NCBI GenBank assembly: GCA_958299035.1
Contig: CATQJL010000112.1
Coordinates: 11,818,880 to 11,882,879 of the forward strand
Source: Cylicocyclus nassatus
Lineage: Eukaryota; Nematoda; Chromadorea; Rhabditida; Strongylidae
Length of the DNA: 64,000 nt
Reading direction: 5' to 3'
Below the pieces are notes generated by a model that was not told where the DNA came from, made no database searches, and worked only from the letters and a program-made list of their open reading frames with translations. This document shows positions 22,370-31,560 of this stretch, in pieces; the stretch's first letter is position 1, and the number at the start of each line of letters is the position of its first letter. Both the position numbers and the translations under genes were made by a program.

Positions 22370-23412
22370 ATGTCGAAACAAGACTTTCGACTGATTTACT
22401 ATTATGAATTCTCCCTCGGTCGCAATGCAACCGAAACTGCCCGGAACATCAACACCGTATGGAGCGAGGGGAGTGTCAGCGAGTGGACAGTGCGACGTTG
22501 GTTCAAAAAATTGAAGGATGGTGACAAAGATCTTGAAGATGAGGAAGGTCGTGGACGACCTTCCCTTTTTGATGACGGCCACTTAAAGACCACGGTGGAA
22601 GATGACCCTCACCTGACAGTGCGAGAAATTGCAGAGGACTTGGGTGTCGGTCATAGCACAGTTGCGGTGCATTTGAGCAAAATCGGCAAAGTGAAAAAAA
22701 TGGATAAATGGGTACCCCATGAGCTGAGTCCCAGCCAGGAAAACCGCCGATATGAGATCTGCTCCGCACTGATTTTGCGCAACAAAAATGATCCATTTCT
22801 TGACCGAATGTGACCTGCGACGAGAAATGGATCCTATACGACAACAGAAGAAGATCCGCGCAGTGGCTGAATAAAGATGAGCCGCCCAGACCGTTTCCCA
22901 AGCCTAAGTTGCATCTGAGAAAAATAATGGTCACTGTTTGGTGGTCTGTCGACCACCAAACAGTGACCATTATTTGTGTGTGTCATCCACTACAACTTCT
23001 TAGATCCAGGTGAAACCATCACTGCAGAAAGGTACTGTAACTAACTCGACGAGATGCATGAAAAACTCAAGAAAATTCTTCCTGCTTTGGTGAATAGGAA
23101 AGGGCCAATACTTCTGCATGATAATGCCAGGCCGCATGTTGGAAATCTGACCCTGCAAAAACTGAATGAGTTAGGATACGAAACCCTGCCTCATCCAGCT
23201 TATTCACCAGACCTATCACACACAGATTATCATTTTTCAAGCATCTTGACAACTTCTTACAGGAGAAAATTTTTAAGCAAAAGGAAGATGCCGAAAACGC
23301 CCTTCTAGAATTTATCGCCTCTAGGTCTTCAGATTTTAATGCTACCGGCATATGTAAATTGGTATCACGTTGGCAAAGATGTGTTGATTCTAATGGTTCT
23401 TACTTTGATTAG
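22370..23412 (+). pseudogene. Mariner transposase, frameshifted and interrupted by a palindrome
   Basis: The N-terminal part (22370-22806) has the two helix-turn-helix segments (SEWTVRRWFKKLKDG; LTVREIAEDLGVGHSTV) and WVPHEL. After a frame change come TCDEKWILYD (first catalytic Asp), [11 protein letters not shown] (second) and [11 protein letters not shown] (third, DD34D type), then another frame change and a tail ending at TAG 23410-23412. Between WWS and HYNFLDPGE a 54-bp palindrome (22922-22975) replaces normal sequence. Two frame changes plus the palindrome mean no active enzyme. Confidence 0.92.
22922..22975. repeat. Perfect short-loop palindrome inside the mariner transposase
   Basis: AAATAATGGTCACTGTTTGG plus GTGGTC, then TGTC, then the exact reverse complement: 25-bp arms with a 4-base loop. 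The left arm is normal transposase coding sequence (the VTVWW region), so the right arm appears to be a fold-back copy of it. Confidence 0.9.
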
Positions 23413-24131
23413 GTAGCTTGTGTTGGGTTGAGCTATGAGGCTTCAAAGTTAAGGTAGCAAAACGGCATTATTTTCCGGACAACCTAATACAATGTGGAAC
23501 GCCTCATCAAACAACAAACAACTGTTTCGACATGAAGCAGTTTTGCCAAAGGAAGTTGGATCACTGGCACTCTCAGTGCTGGATGAAAGAAGCTGGATCT
23601 CATATTTTACGAGTTATGATATCTGTACAGTATTTGTGAATACACTGAGTTCAACTCAACCGTTGTAAATGCATTTTTCGCAATATTTCAAGACGTTTTT
23701 CAGCCTGTATGAGCTGAGACTTAATCAGGAAACTTGCCTGCTTTTGATTAATTATTGCGATCATTGCAACTTCACACACCAGCTGAAGAAGACGTGTTGA
23801 TAAGTGAACTCTTGGACCATGTTAAGCTACTGTCCTTATCCCATCATTGAACCTTTTCATTACTGATCGATAAAAATCATGAAAATATTTTGAAGCACTC
23901 CTATGCACATAATTATTTACGATCTTCTAGGTGTGTGTGTGAATGACGAAGTTAGCAGCTGGCTATATCAGTGGATGCTGAATTTGAACTCTGCAGTTGG
24001 TTTTTTCTTTTCACTAACACGTCTATGCAGCTTTCTGTTAACTATCGTCGGCATGCTTAAAAGACTTGAACATTCGAAGTTTTGTTTCAAAAACATGCAG
24101 AATCAGAGGAGCGCGATTATGTTTACAGTAA

Positions 24132-24364
24132 GGCCTCGGGCAGAGTTCACGCGATTTGATCGTCGCGATTCAATCGCTAAAGACAAGTGTTACGAGTTCA
24201 TTGCATGCCGATCTTCTTGCATTTCGGTTGTGATAGTTTTCCAACAAGATATCGTGACTAATCTCAACCGAATTGCAAGAAGATCAGCATGCAATGAACT
24301 CGTAACACTTGACTTGTAGCGAATGAATTGCGACAATCAAATCGTATGAACTCTGTCCGCAGCC
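24132..24364. mobile_element. MITE, GGCCTCGG(A/G)CAG family, copy 2
   Basis: TAA duplications at 24129-24131 and 24365-24367. The ends GGCCTCGGGCAGAGTTCACG and CGTATGAACTCTGTCCGCAGCC are inverted, with the same internal GCATGCCGATCTTCTTGCAT hairpin as the copy at 6830-7063. Confidence 0.85.
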
Positions 24365-24909
24365 TAAGGCTCAGCTTCAAAGTGAAAATGAAAGCAAGCT
24401 GCCTGATTGCCAATGAAAATGCAGCTTCCAGCGCAGAATTCTAAATAATACAATCCAAAAACAATTTAATGCAGATGGCGCAAGCTGGGTAGATAGTAGC
24501 TGCCATCGAACAAACGTGTTCTCATGAAAATGTCATATATATAGTAAGGCAAGGTAAAGTTTTCACTTAAAAGCTAGCAAATACGCATTTACACGAAAGT
24601 CAGCACGCTCATGCGAAAAAATGATTTGTGGTTAAAGGGTATTTAGATTCGGTTCCGATTTGCAACTTTGGGAGAGTGAAAAAGGCGTGCCAAGACATTG
24701 GCCGTGATTTAACACAGCCAGCCATTTTCACATGTCGTCACATGCCCAGCACACGATCTCGACAGATCGTGTGCTACTACACGATCTTGTGGCAAGAGCG
24801 TGCGCTTGATACATCGCGAGATCGTGTGCTCGCACCTGATCATGGGCATGTTTGCAACGTTAGTGAGCACACGATCTCACGATCGTGCGATTGATACATA
24901 GCGCCCCAG

Positions 24910-25696
24910 AAGTCTATCTGTGTTCGTCGATGCCACTCGCATATGTTATGAGGTGATCATCCTTCTTGATGTAGTATGTGTTCGCCAGCACCAGATCATG
25001 AGCTGAGGCGAATTCCAGAATGCGCTCACCTTCTTCGTTGCATGTTCCGTATCCGTGGCCTCCGTGACATTTTCCGGCTTCTCCTCGCCTTTTTCCCACA
25101 TGTCCGTTGAGGTCCGCTCCTAGCAGGAGTGTCTCATCCAGTGGAATTGAACTGATGTGATCATCTAACTCCTGCCAGAACGTGTCTTTTCCGTCATCCT
25201 TACATCCGACTTGTGGAGCATAGGGGGTGATTACTCGTAGGACCTGTTTCCCAGTGTCTATCTTGATGCTCATCAGACGATCGCTTAGGCGTTCAACGTC
25301 AACTATATTGCTCCGTAGAGTCTCCGAGACAGCTATACCAACCCCGTTTCTGGTGCAGGTGGCACCGTTGTACAGGAGCTTATATCCATCTCCGATGTCG
25401 CGTGACTTTGCCCCGCTCCACTTTGTTTCCTGTATGCAGGCTACATCGACTCGCCGTCTCTTCAGAAGATCTGCTAACTCACGAGAACGAGAGGTGAGTG
25501 TACCCATATTGATGGTAGCTAGACGGAGAGTCTGCGATGCCTTGGTTCGTTGCCTGTGGTGAACTAGCCGCTTTAGCCGTCCCCGTTCACCTTGCTGAGA
25601 CGGTAACCCTCGCCCACTATTCGCATTCGTCGGGCTCGAATGCGAGTCGCCTCCGGGGGACGCCCTAGCCTTTACTCGAGATACTTTATGAGACAT
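24910..25696 (-). pseudogene. RTE apurinic-like endonuclease domain, truncated by insertion
   Basis: An open minus-strand frame of about 260 codons with AP-endonuclease motifs: LRLATINMGTLTSR (N-terminal strand with catalytic Asn), VACIQETKW (catalytic Glu), RNGVGIAVSE, and LGADLNGHVG (Asp-x-Asn). This is the first domain of RTE proteins. The frame is cut at 24909 by the 5-kb TIR element; across it the RT part continues at 19873. Confidence 0.9.
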
Positions 25697-25806
25697 GTCT
25701 GCATTTGTGATGCGACGGGGTGTTTCTCAGCCGGCTTGTCGCATGCCCTTTTTTGGAAGGGCAGCCTGACGCTGGAATTGTGAGCAGAGTTTTGCCGCAG
25801 AAATTA

Positions 25807-25884
25807 GGCTCAGGGTGGTATCGAACCCGTGACCTTCAGCACGGCAATGTTACGTAGAGCACTAATAACTAGACTAACTCTGCT
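25807..25884 (-). other. tRNA-like head of RTE copy 1
   Basis: On the minus strand a TTAGTCTAGTTATTAGTG A-box-like stretch is followed by GTGCTGAAGGTCACGGGTTC and the B-box GGTTCGATACC. It lies directly 5' of the endonuclease frame. The same arrangement occurs in RTE copy 2 (41640-41709), so it belongs to the element. It could act as an internal RNA polymerase III promoter. It is not counted as a functional tRNA: the acceptor stem does not pair. Confidence 0.7.
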
Positions 25885-26221
25885 ATTGAGCACCTGCATC
25901 AAACTTGAAAATAATAAAAAAGCATCAACAGAGATACTGCCCACAATGCAAAACGCTAAGAACATCAAACTCCAGCATACTCTGAAAACCCAACTATTTT
26001 TGGAAGCTAGTAGTTTGAGAGTAATCGATTGAGCCAGCGGGCACAGCGGTAAGTTAATGAGTTGAAAAGACCTGAATAGGATTTTTTTTGTAGCCTAGGA
26101 TAGTGTAAGTTAAATTTACCACGTCTGCAACTAGCAGGTCTAAAGACCCAAAACCTGCTAGCTCTCTACCCCCTCTTTTCGCAGTATATGAAAACAGAAA
26201 AGTAAGTCAGCCATTATTCTC

Positions 26222-28018
26222 TTATTCATTAGCAATTTCAAACCCATCCTTCTCAGGCTTCAGCATAAGGTGGAATGTATTCTCTAGATATGCTTCTTTT
26301 TTGCGATATAAAACCATTTTTGTAAACACTCGCTGAACTTTTTCAAGTTTTAAAGTCTCCTTTCTACATGTGGGGTTCCATACCTGAGAGCAATACTCCA
26401 GATGAGGGAGCACACACACTTTATATATGATGAGAGTATTTTCATCACATAAATGAATGTTTCGAAAGATATCAAACAGCGATGAGTACGCTTTTTGCAC
26501 AGCATGATCAATGTGTTCAGTAAATTTTGAGAATCAGTCAAGACGCCTAGATCCCTAGTCAATGAAGACATTGTTAGGACAGAACCATTCACTTCGTAAT
26601 CGAAAAAACCACCAAATTGTATTAGGTTGGTGCAAAAGAAATGGCCGATTTTCCAAGCCTTTTTTCAGGTCAACTTTTTTCCATCAATAGTTCTTCTTTA
26701 CAATGGATGTAGTTTATTGTCGCGGAGCTGTTTTCATGCTCTATCTAACGGTGCTTAAGACGGGCTCTCATCCTCATTTCTTGTAAAGTTACTGAGCTTC
26801 AAATAACCGCATCCGAATTCAGAATTTCATTGCATTCACTTTTCCGGCCAGAATTTGAACGCGTATCAATGGGATTTCTTCGAAAATTTAGCTCTTGTAT
26901 ATAACAGAAATTGTCTACATTATGTGTACTTAACTGCATTCTTTGAAGTTATACAGACTGAGATATCGGCGCCCAAACATGAGTAGCTGTTGCGGTCATT
27001 TTATGACCCATAATTTTCTTCTGAGGAAGTCAGTCGCCGAAGCTTTGCTCAATTCTGTAAGCGTAGGGCTAGGACACTTATTAACAGTTTTTGCAAAAAC
27101 ATCCAGCTGTTCAGTACGTAGAAAATCAGAAAATTCTATACTCCGGACTTTGAGGCACAGTGAAAAAATGTTGAAAAACTGAGAAATTTTAAATTTCAAT
27201 TTTTCTCTTTTTCGCAAACTTTTTTGTCCGAATTCTTTTTATTGCATTTTGTACTACTGACTTGTGGCTACAAGATAGGCCACCTATTATACTAAAAAAC
27301 TTTGAAGGAAGTTATGAATTGTTAAAAAGAAGGTTCTAGCAGGAGAACCTTCTTTGTCTTTTAGTCCATATTTCTCTTCCCTTTTATGGTTTGAGTATGA
27401 TTAAGTATGCGCTGTATTGCGAAAGATTTGCTGCTTCTGATAGTTTTTACTGCATTCGGAAATTTGAATTCTTCCAAAAGTTATAGCACGTCAAAGTGAG
27501 AATTCGCAAATCGGCCATTTCCTTTGCACCAACCCAATAGAAAGGAGCACTTGCTAAAGTTCAGAGAAAAACCATTATGCGAAGCCCACCAGCTCAATCT
27601 TTCAATGGATGACTGATAGTGCAGCATGCATAGCGTGATGATCCTCTTCATTATAACAACCATAAAGCTAAGTTCATCCGCGTAAATCTGTACACTCACT
27701 CCATCCAAAGTCAGAAGAGAAGATATCTCCATAGTAAAGATCAGAAAAAAAGAGGTGAAAGTGTCCCATCCCGGGGTACACCACTATTACATTGATATTT
27801 CTCGGAAAAAACTGTCCTACCTTGGTTGTGATAAATCTGTTTTCAAAATAAGATCGGAACCATTGCAGTAAATTTCCATCTATTCAATAGCCTTGTAATT
27901 TGGATAGTAGTACATGGTGGAGGATTTTATCAAATGATTTCGATAGATCCACATAAACAACATCAACAGATAACCCAGCATTAAAGGCAGTGGCTCGGCA
28001 AATCTCAACCTAGTCAAA
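26222..28018 (-). mobile_element. CR1-like non-LTR retrotransposon fragment
   Basis: Minus-strand reading gives AFNAGLSVDVVYVDLSKSFD (near 27990-27930), LLQWFRSYFENRF, QIYADELSFMV (the YADD box, changed to YADE), HNGFSLNFSKCSFL, then, past an inserted element, MSSLTRDLGVLTDS and VLPHLEYCSQVWNP with KLEKVQR. This order is that of CR1/L2-group reverse transcriptases. Stops and frame changes are present. The 5' and 3' ends were not defined. Confidence 0.85.
26622..27537. mobile_element. Non-autonomous mariner relative, copy 1, inside the CR1 element
   Basis: TA at 26620-26621 and 27538-27539. The ends TTAGGTTGGTGCAAAAGAAA and its inverse TTTCCTTTGCACCAACCCAA resemble the irritans/Hsmar1-type mariner ends. 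No transposase motif was seen. Removing it rejoins the CR1 frame (SKCSFL to QFGGFFDYEVNG). Internal sequence aligns by eye with 29185-30103. Confidence 0.9.
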
Positions 28019-28515
28019 TTTTCGCTTACCTGGGGTCATTCAATACGCTGATTCCGGAAATCCACTTTTGAGAGCTTGAAAACGCCAAAAACGAGCGTTT
28101 TCTGATGCCCTTCCCTTTGGAATTGGACGAGTGAGCAAGGCCGATGACGGCGAAACGTTGTAGGGCCCAATGGCTATAGCATTGCGGCGGGCAGCCTCCA
28201 ATGGTGAGAAGGAAATTGCCAACTCGTCCGGATGCGTGTAAATGGCCTGCGCGTGTAAGTTTGAGAGCAATTTTCTCGGCAAGGAAGGCATGCTGTGCAG
28301 CCGGGATTGCACTGTTTTCGTACTTGGGCAATAAGGAGTCTGCCGTGTTAAAATTTTGAGTTGTTGAGTTTTGCCGACCCACTGCCTTTAAGGGTTTTTC
28401 TCCAATCAAAAACACTTGCAACAATAGTTGTAGTTGATCTTCCAGGTGAAAAACCATGAAGACATACACATACATACAGACAAACAGACATTTAGCTTTA
28501 TATATAAGATGACCA
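28019..28515 (+). repeat. Dispersed repeat ending in the GACA/TTTATATATAAGAT tail
   Basis: The stretch between the CR1 fragment and 28515 ends in ACATACATACAGACAAACAG and TTTAGCTTTATATATAAGAT, the same tail as the SINE-like repeats at 13.4 and 15.6 kb. The body (28030-28450) differs from them, so this is another member or a composite. The minus-strand frames here show no domain. Confidence 0.5.
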
Positions 28516-29022
28516 CTCACTTTCTGCTAAAGACACGCGTTTCTTAGGAGCGACTGCTGTTTCATTTGGCAAAGCAGAAGATATTTTAGTTGGTGAAGCT
28601 GTCAAACCTTAAAGGTAGTATTGTGCATGAAGCAATTTTCATTTTTTTCTCAAAATCAGCCTTTTTGCTGATGTTTTGTTGTTTTATTGTTTTTTGTTGT
28701 TGTTACACTTGAGCTAGATGCGGTCGTCAAGGTGCTTGCAGTGGTTGGGAAATAGTTCTCACAAATTTAAAATATACATGAAAAAGTGCTCACTTGTCGA
28801 ATGCAGCTCACAAAGAGGGCCAATTTCGCCGTTGTCAACCGCACAAACAGCGTTTTTGAATATCTTCTTGCACGATTTATTTTTAAAGCAGCCTCTCCTA
28901 TCTTTTGAATCAGCCCAGTAAAGCGGTTCACCCAGATGGGCCTAGAATTTTAGATAATTCGCAAATGTGGATTAATCAGTTATGAGAAACATAAGTTCTG
29001 ATTTTATGTTTCTATCAGTTCT

Positions 29023-29041
29023 CCCCCCCCCCCCCCCCCCC
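29023..29041. repeat. Poly-C tract (19 bp)
   Basis: An uninterrupted run of C. Similar shorter G or C runs occur at 17099-17111, near 44655, near 44776 and near 56190. Confidence 0.95.
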
Positions 29042-29184
29042 ATAGAAAATCTTGCGTAGATCCTCCGTTAATCATGTTCAATATTCTCGAACATTGGAAA
29101 AGTACAGATCGAAACAAAACTCGTTTAAAGATCGTTTAGTGCTCGGTGCTCGGCAATGTTGCCTTTGGTTGCGGCTTTTATGTA

Positions 29185-30103
29185 TTAGGTTGGTGCAAAA
29201 GTAATGCGCGTTTTTCTAGCCCTTGGTTTAGGACAACTTTTCTCCACCAAACTTTCTACTTTGAAAAAAAACTTAGCATAGATTCAAGAAGCTCCATTCA
29301 TCCTCTATCCGATGATGGTTAAAACGAGCTTCTAGCTCCATTTGTTAAAAAATAAGAGAGCTTCACACAGCCGCACTCAAAACCACAATTTCATTGCATT
29401 TACTTCTCTGGCCAGAAATCAAGCCCGAATAAAAGCAAACTTTCGAAACTTCAGCTAATATATTTAATGGAAATTGTCTACATTATGCATGTTTTACTAT
29501 TTTCTCAGAAATTATCTAGGCTAAGATTTCGGCTGCTCAACATGTGCAGTCGTTTCGATCATTTTGTGATCCATAAATTTCCTTTGAAGAGGGCAATCAC
29601 CAGACCTTTGCTCATATCTGTAGCGTAAGGGTAGGTCTCCTATTGGCAGTTTTTACAGAATTGTGTATCTGTTTGTTACGCAGAAATCCAAAAAAATTCC
29701 ATATTTTGGGGTTTTTACGCCTGCGAAAAAATGTCTAAAAAAGCAGGTAATTGGTTTTGAATTTTTTTCCTTTTCGCAAATTCTCTCTTTCTGGTCCTTT
29801 TCCAATTTTTTTTGTACTACAGGCTTCCGGCTACAATATAGGCTACTTATCATCTATATTGACATATTCTGAAGAAAGCTAGGATCAGTTAAATTTGAAC
29901 TTTCAGAAAAGAATTTTTTCTGCTTATCAGTCTATATTTTTCTGCCCGTTGGAGATATGAGTATAGGGAGATGTGCGCTGTATTGCGAAAGGTTTGGTGC
30001 CTCTAACGTTTTTTACCGCATTGGAAAATGTGGATTTTTTAGAAAGTTATAACACGTCAAAATGAGAACTCGCAAAACGCGCATTACTTTTGCACCAACC
30101 TAA
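29185..30103. mobile_element. Non-autonomous mariner relative, copy 2
   Basis: The ends are TTAGGTTGGTGCAAAAGTAA and its inverse (CATTACTTTTGCACCAACCTAA). Left TA at 29183-29184; the right flank is TG, so one base has changed. Length 919 bp against 916 bp for copy 1, with shared internal blocks (AAATTGTCTACATTATG; GGCTACAATATAGGC-type). No transposase domain; short frames at 29653-29872 are not genes. Confidence 0.88.
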
Positions 30104-30801
30104 TGTTTACATCCAACAAATTTATCAGCAGCAAATACAATCAGGGGTAGCGTATATGCACTTTTTCTCAAATAGCAAATTTAAATTCTTATTTTCTAAC
30201 TCTTGCTCCTTGTGTGTCACACGCTCATAATGAATTGATTTAAAATACATCTTCTATCGAGACGCTAGCACGCTCGGCACCACACGTCTTCCAAGAATTA
30301 CTTTAGAGAACTTACTCTTCCGTTTCAAACCTATGTAACATTTCCTTGCTCTGTTCCACTTCTATAACACTTCCTAGCCCCCACATTAGTATTTAGCGTA
30401 CTCCCTTAATCCTACAAATATGCTGTTTACCCTTGTAGTCTGTAATTAGCATAAACTAACCAGTCCACCTTTTCAAGGGCTAACTTTTCTACCGGCTTTC
30501 AAGGCCCAGCTCAAAGTTGGAAAACGCAAATATAATGAAGACGGTGGAGGTTCTGCTAAACAATTGTTGTTTTCGGAAAGCCATTTATACCAAATTTCGT
30601 TTTGCTAAGTCCCGGTGTTCTCGCTAGAAATCGAGAGTTAACAGCCGAAAACGAAATTAGTAATGACTCTACAAATCAAGTTGTGAAATTTGCTCGGATG
30701 AATCAAAAATGAATTTTCCTTTTCACATACGCACACAGTGATCAACTTTGATTTCTATATCATTTTGGTGTCTCCGACTATACAAATCTAGGCTCACTCA
30801 C

Positions 30802-31560
30802 TTTTTCTCGTATGCACACGCAATAGCGACTTTCTTTTTAGCCTTGCAGAACCGATAAGCACATCCAAAATGCAATGTCCTGTTATAGATCATCTGTAAG
30901 CGTTAAATCACCTTAGGTATCAAATTTAACTTTCACTTCTACTATGTGAGCATAAAAAATCAAGATTACATTTGCGAAAGGTTCCATGGAATCGCTGGAG
31001 TATACCACACTCGAACTTAGAGGTCCCCCTTCATGGACTGTATCGCTCCAGTCATGCACGGCGAGCCCAAACATCTCTATCAGCATAGCACTGTCGGGCT
31101 CTTTATTTCTTCTGTACCTAAAGAGAAATGTGCACAGTTCCGCAATAGTATTAGTTTTGTATAAGAGAGTACTATCGCGTACGTTATGAAGTTATGTCCT
31201 TTTGCTGACAATTTCTTGCTTAATGGTAAATATTTACATTGCTGTCCAATAACTTGCGAGGCTAAGACTTCGTGAGTGCACTCATACTCCTGTATTTTTT
31301 GTGAATAAGTCAACACCATAAGTAATTTGAAACACTTAGCCATATTCGAGACAACATCTCTAAGGTAATTAAGCCCAAGTTTCAATCATTTTCGATAGCT
31401 GCTTCTGGAGGTATGCTGCTTACCAGCTTGAAAAGGCTCTTCGATCCAGGTAGGTTTCCAAAAGTCGTTTTATCCAGTTTGCGTGTTGCAATATTTGCTC
31501 TGAGTCTATTATGAGCCGCAGTGACTGCTTTTGCTGCTTCAACAGCCATTTTACACTTAG
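30802..31560 (-). CDS. CAP-superfamily (SCP/TAPS, ASP-like) protein, copy 2, partial
   Basis: Four minus-strand exons join in frame: 31424-31560, 31183-31289, 30970-31117 and 30802-30893, with donors GTAAGC, GTACGC, GTAATC and GTGAGT. They encode HNRLRANIATRK...LPGSKSLFKL, YECTHEVLASQVIGQQC, FGLAVHDWSDTV...SMEPFAN, and MIYNRTLHFGCAYRFC ending ACAYE. This matches CAP-domain order. Exon lengths 137, 107 and 92 equal those of copy 1, showing a gene duplication. The usual 'GH(F/Y)TQMVW' signature is replaced by EPFANMIY, so the classic His is missing. The exon before 31560 (phase 1, likely signal peptide) and any exon after 30802 were not found. Function beyond a secreted CAP-like fold is unknown. 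Confidence 0.72.

Larger units (their letters stand above)
22184..23487 (+). mobile_element. Mariner transposon, inactive
   Basis: TA on both sides (22182-22183 and 23488-23489). The inverted ends TTAGGTTGTCCGGAAATTAA and TTAGGTTGTCCGGAAAATAA (minus strand) share a 16-bp identical core. The length of about 1.3 kb and a single transposase frame are usual for mariner. It is nested in the 5-kb TIR element. Confidence 0.95.
19874..24908. mobile_element. 5-kb TIR element with AGCACACGATC subterminal repeats
   Basis: Perfect inverted ends, TGGGGCGCTATGTATCAATC and GATTGATACATAGCGCCCCA, sit inside the RTE coding frame. Removing the insert rejoins the codons for QIDFWAIR exactly. Inside both ends are clusters of AGCACACGATCT/AGATCGTGTGCT, and the left subterminal region repeats CGCGATGTATCAATG. 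Such repeats often bind a transposase. No transposase of its own is visible; the interior holds a MITE (21079-21434), a dead mariner (22184-23487) and another MITE (24132-24364). A frame of 142 codons at 20392-20820 (minus) is unrecognised. Target duplication is absent or at most CCC; the superfamily is unassigned. Confidence 0.78.
17660..25890 (-). mobile_element. RTE-type non-LTR retrotransposon, copy 1, split by a 5-kb insertion
   Basis: Read on the minus strand, the element runs from a tRNA-like head (25884-25807) through an endonuclease frame (25696-24910), then, after a 5-kb insertion (19874-24908), the linker and reverse transcriptase (19873-17692), to a 3' end near 17660. RTE elements copy themselves through an RNA using endonuclease-nicked target DNA. 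Frameshifts in the reverse-transcriptase part and the insertion make this copy inactive. A more decayed copy is at 38.6-41.7 kb. Confidence 0.88.

Noticed and set aside
25807..25884. tRNA gene
   Set aside because: A and B boxes are present but the acceptor and anticodon stems do not pair; position and the second copy show that it is part of the RTE element.
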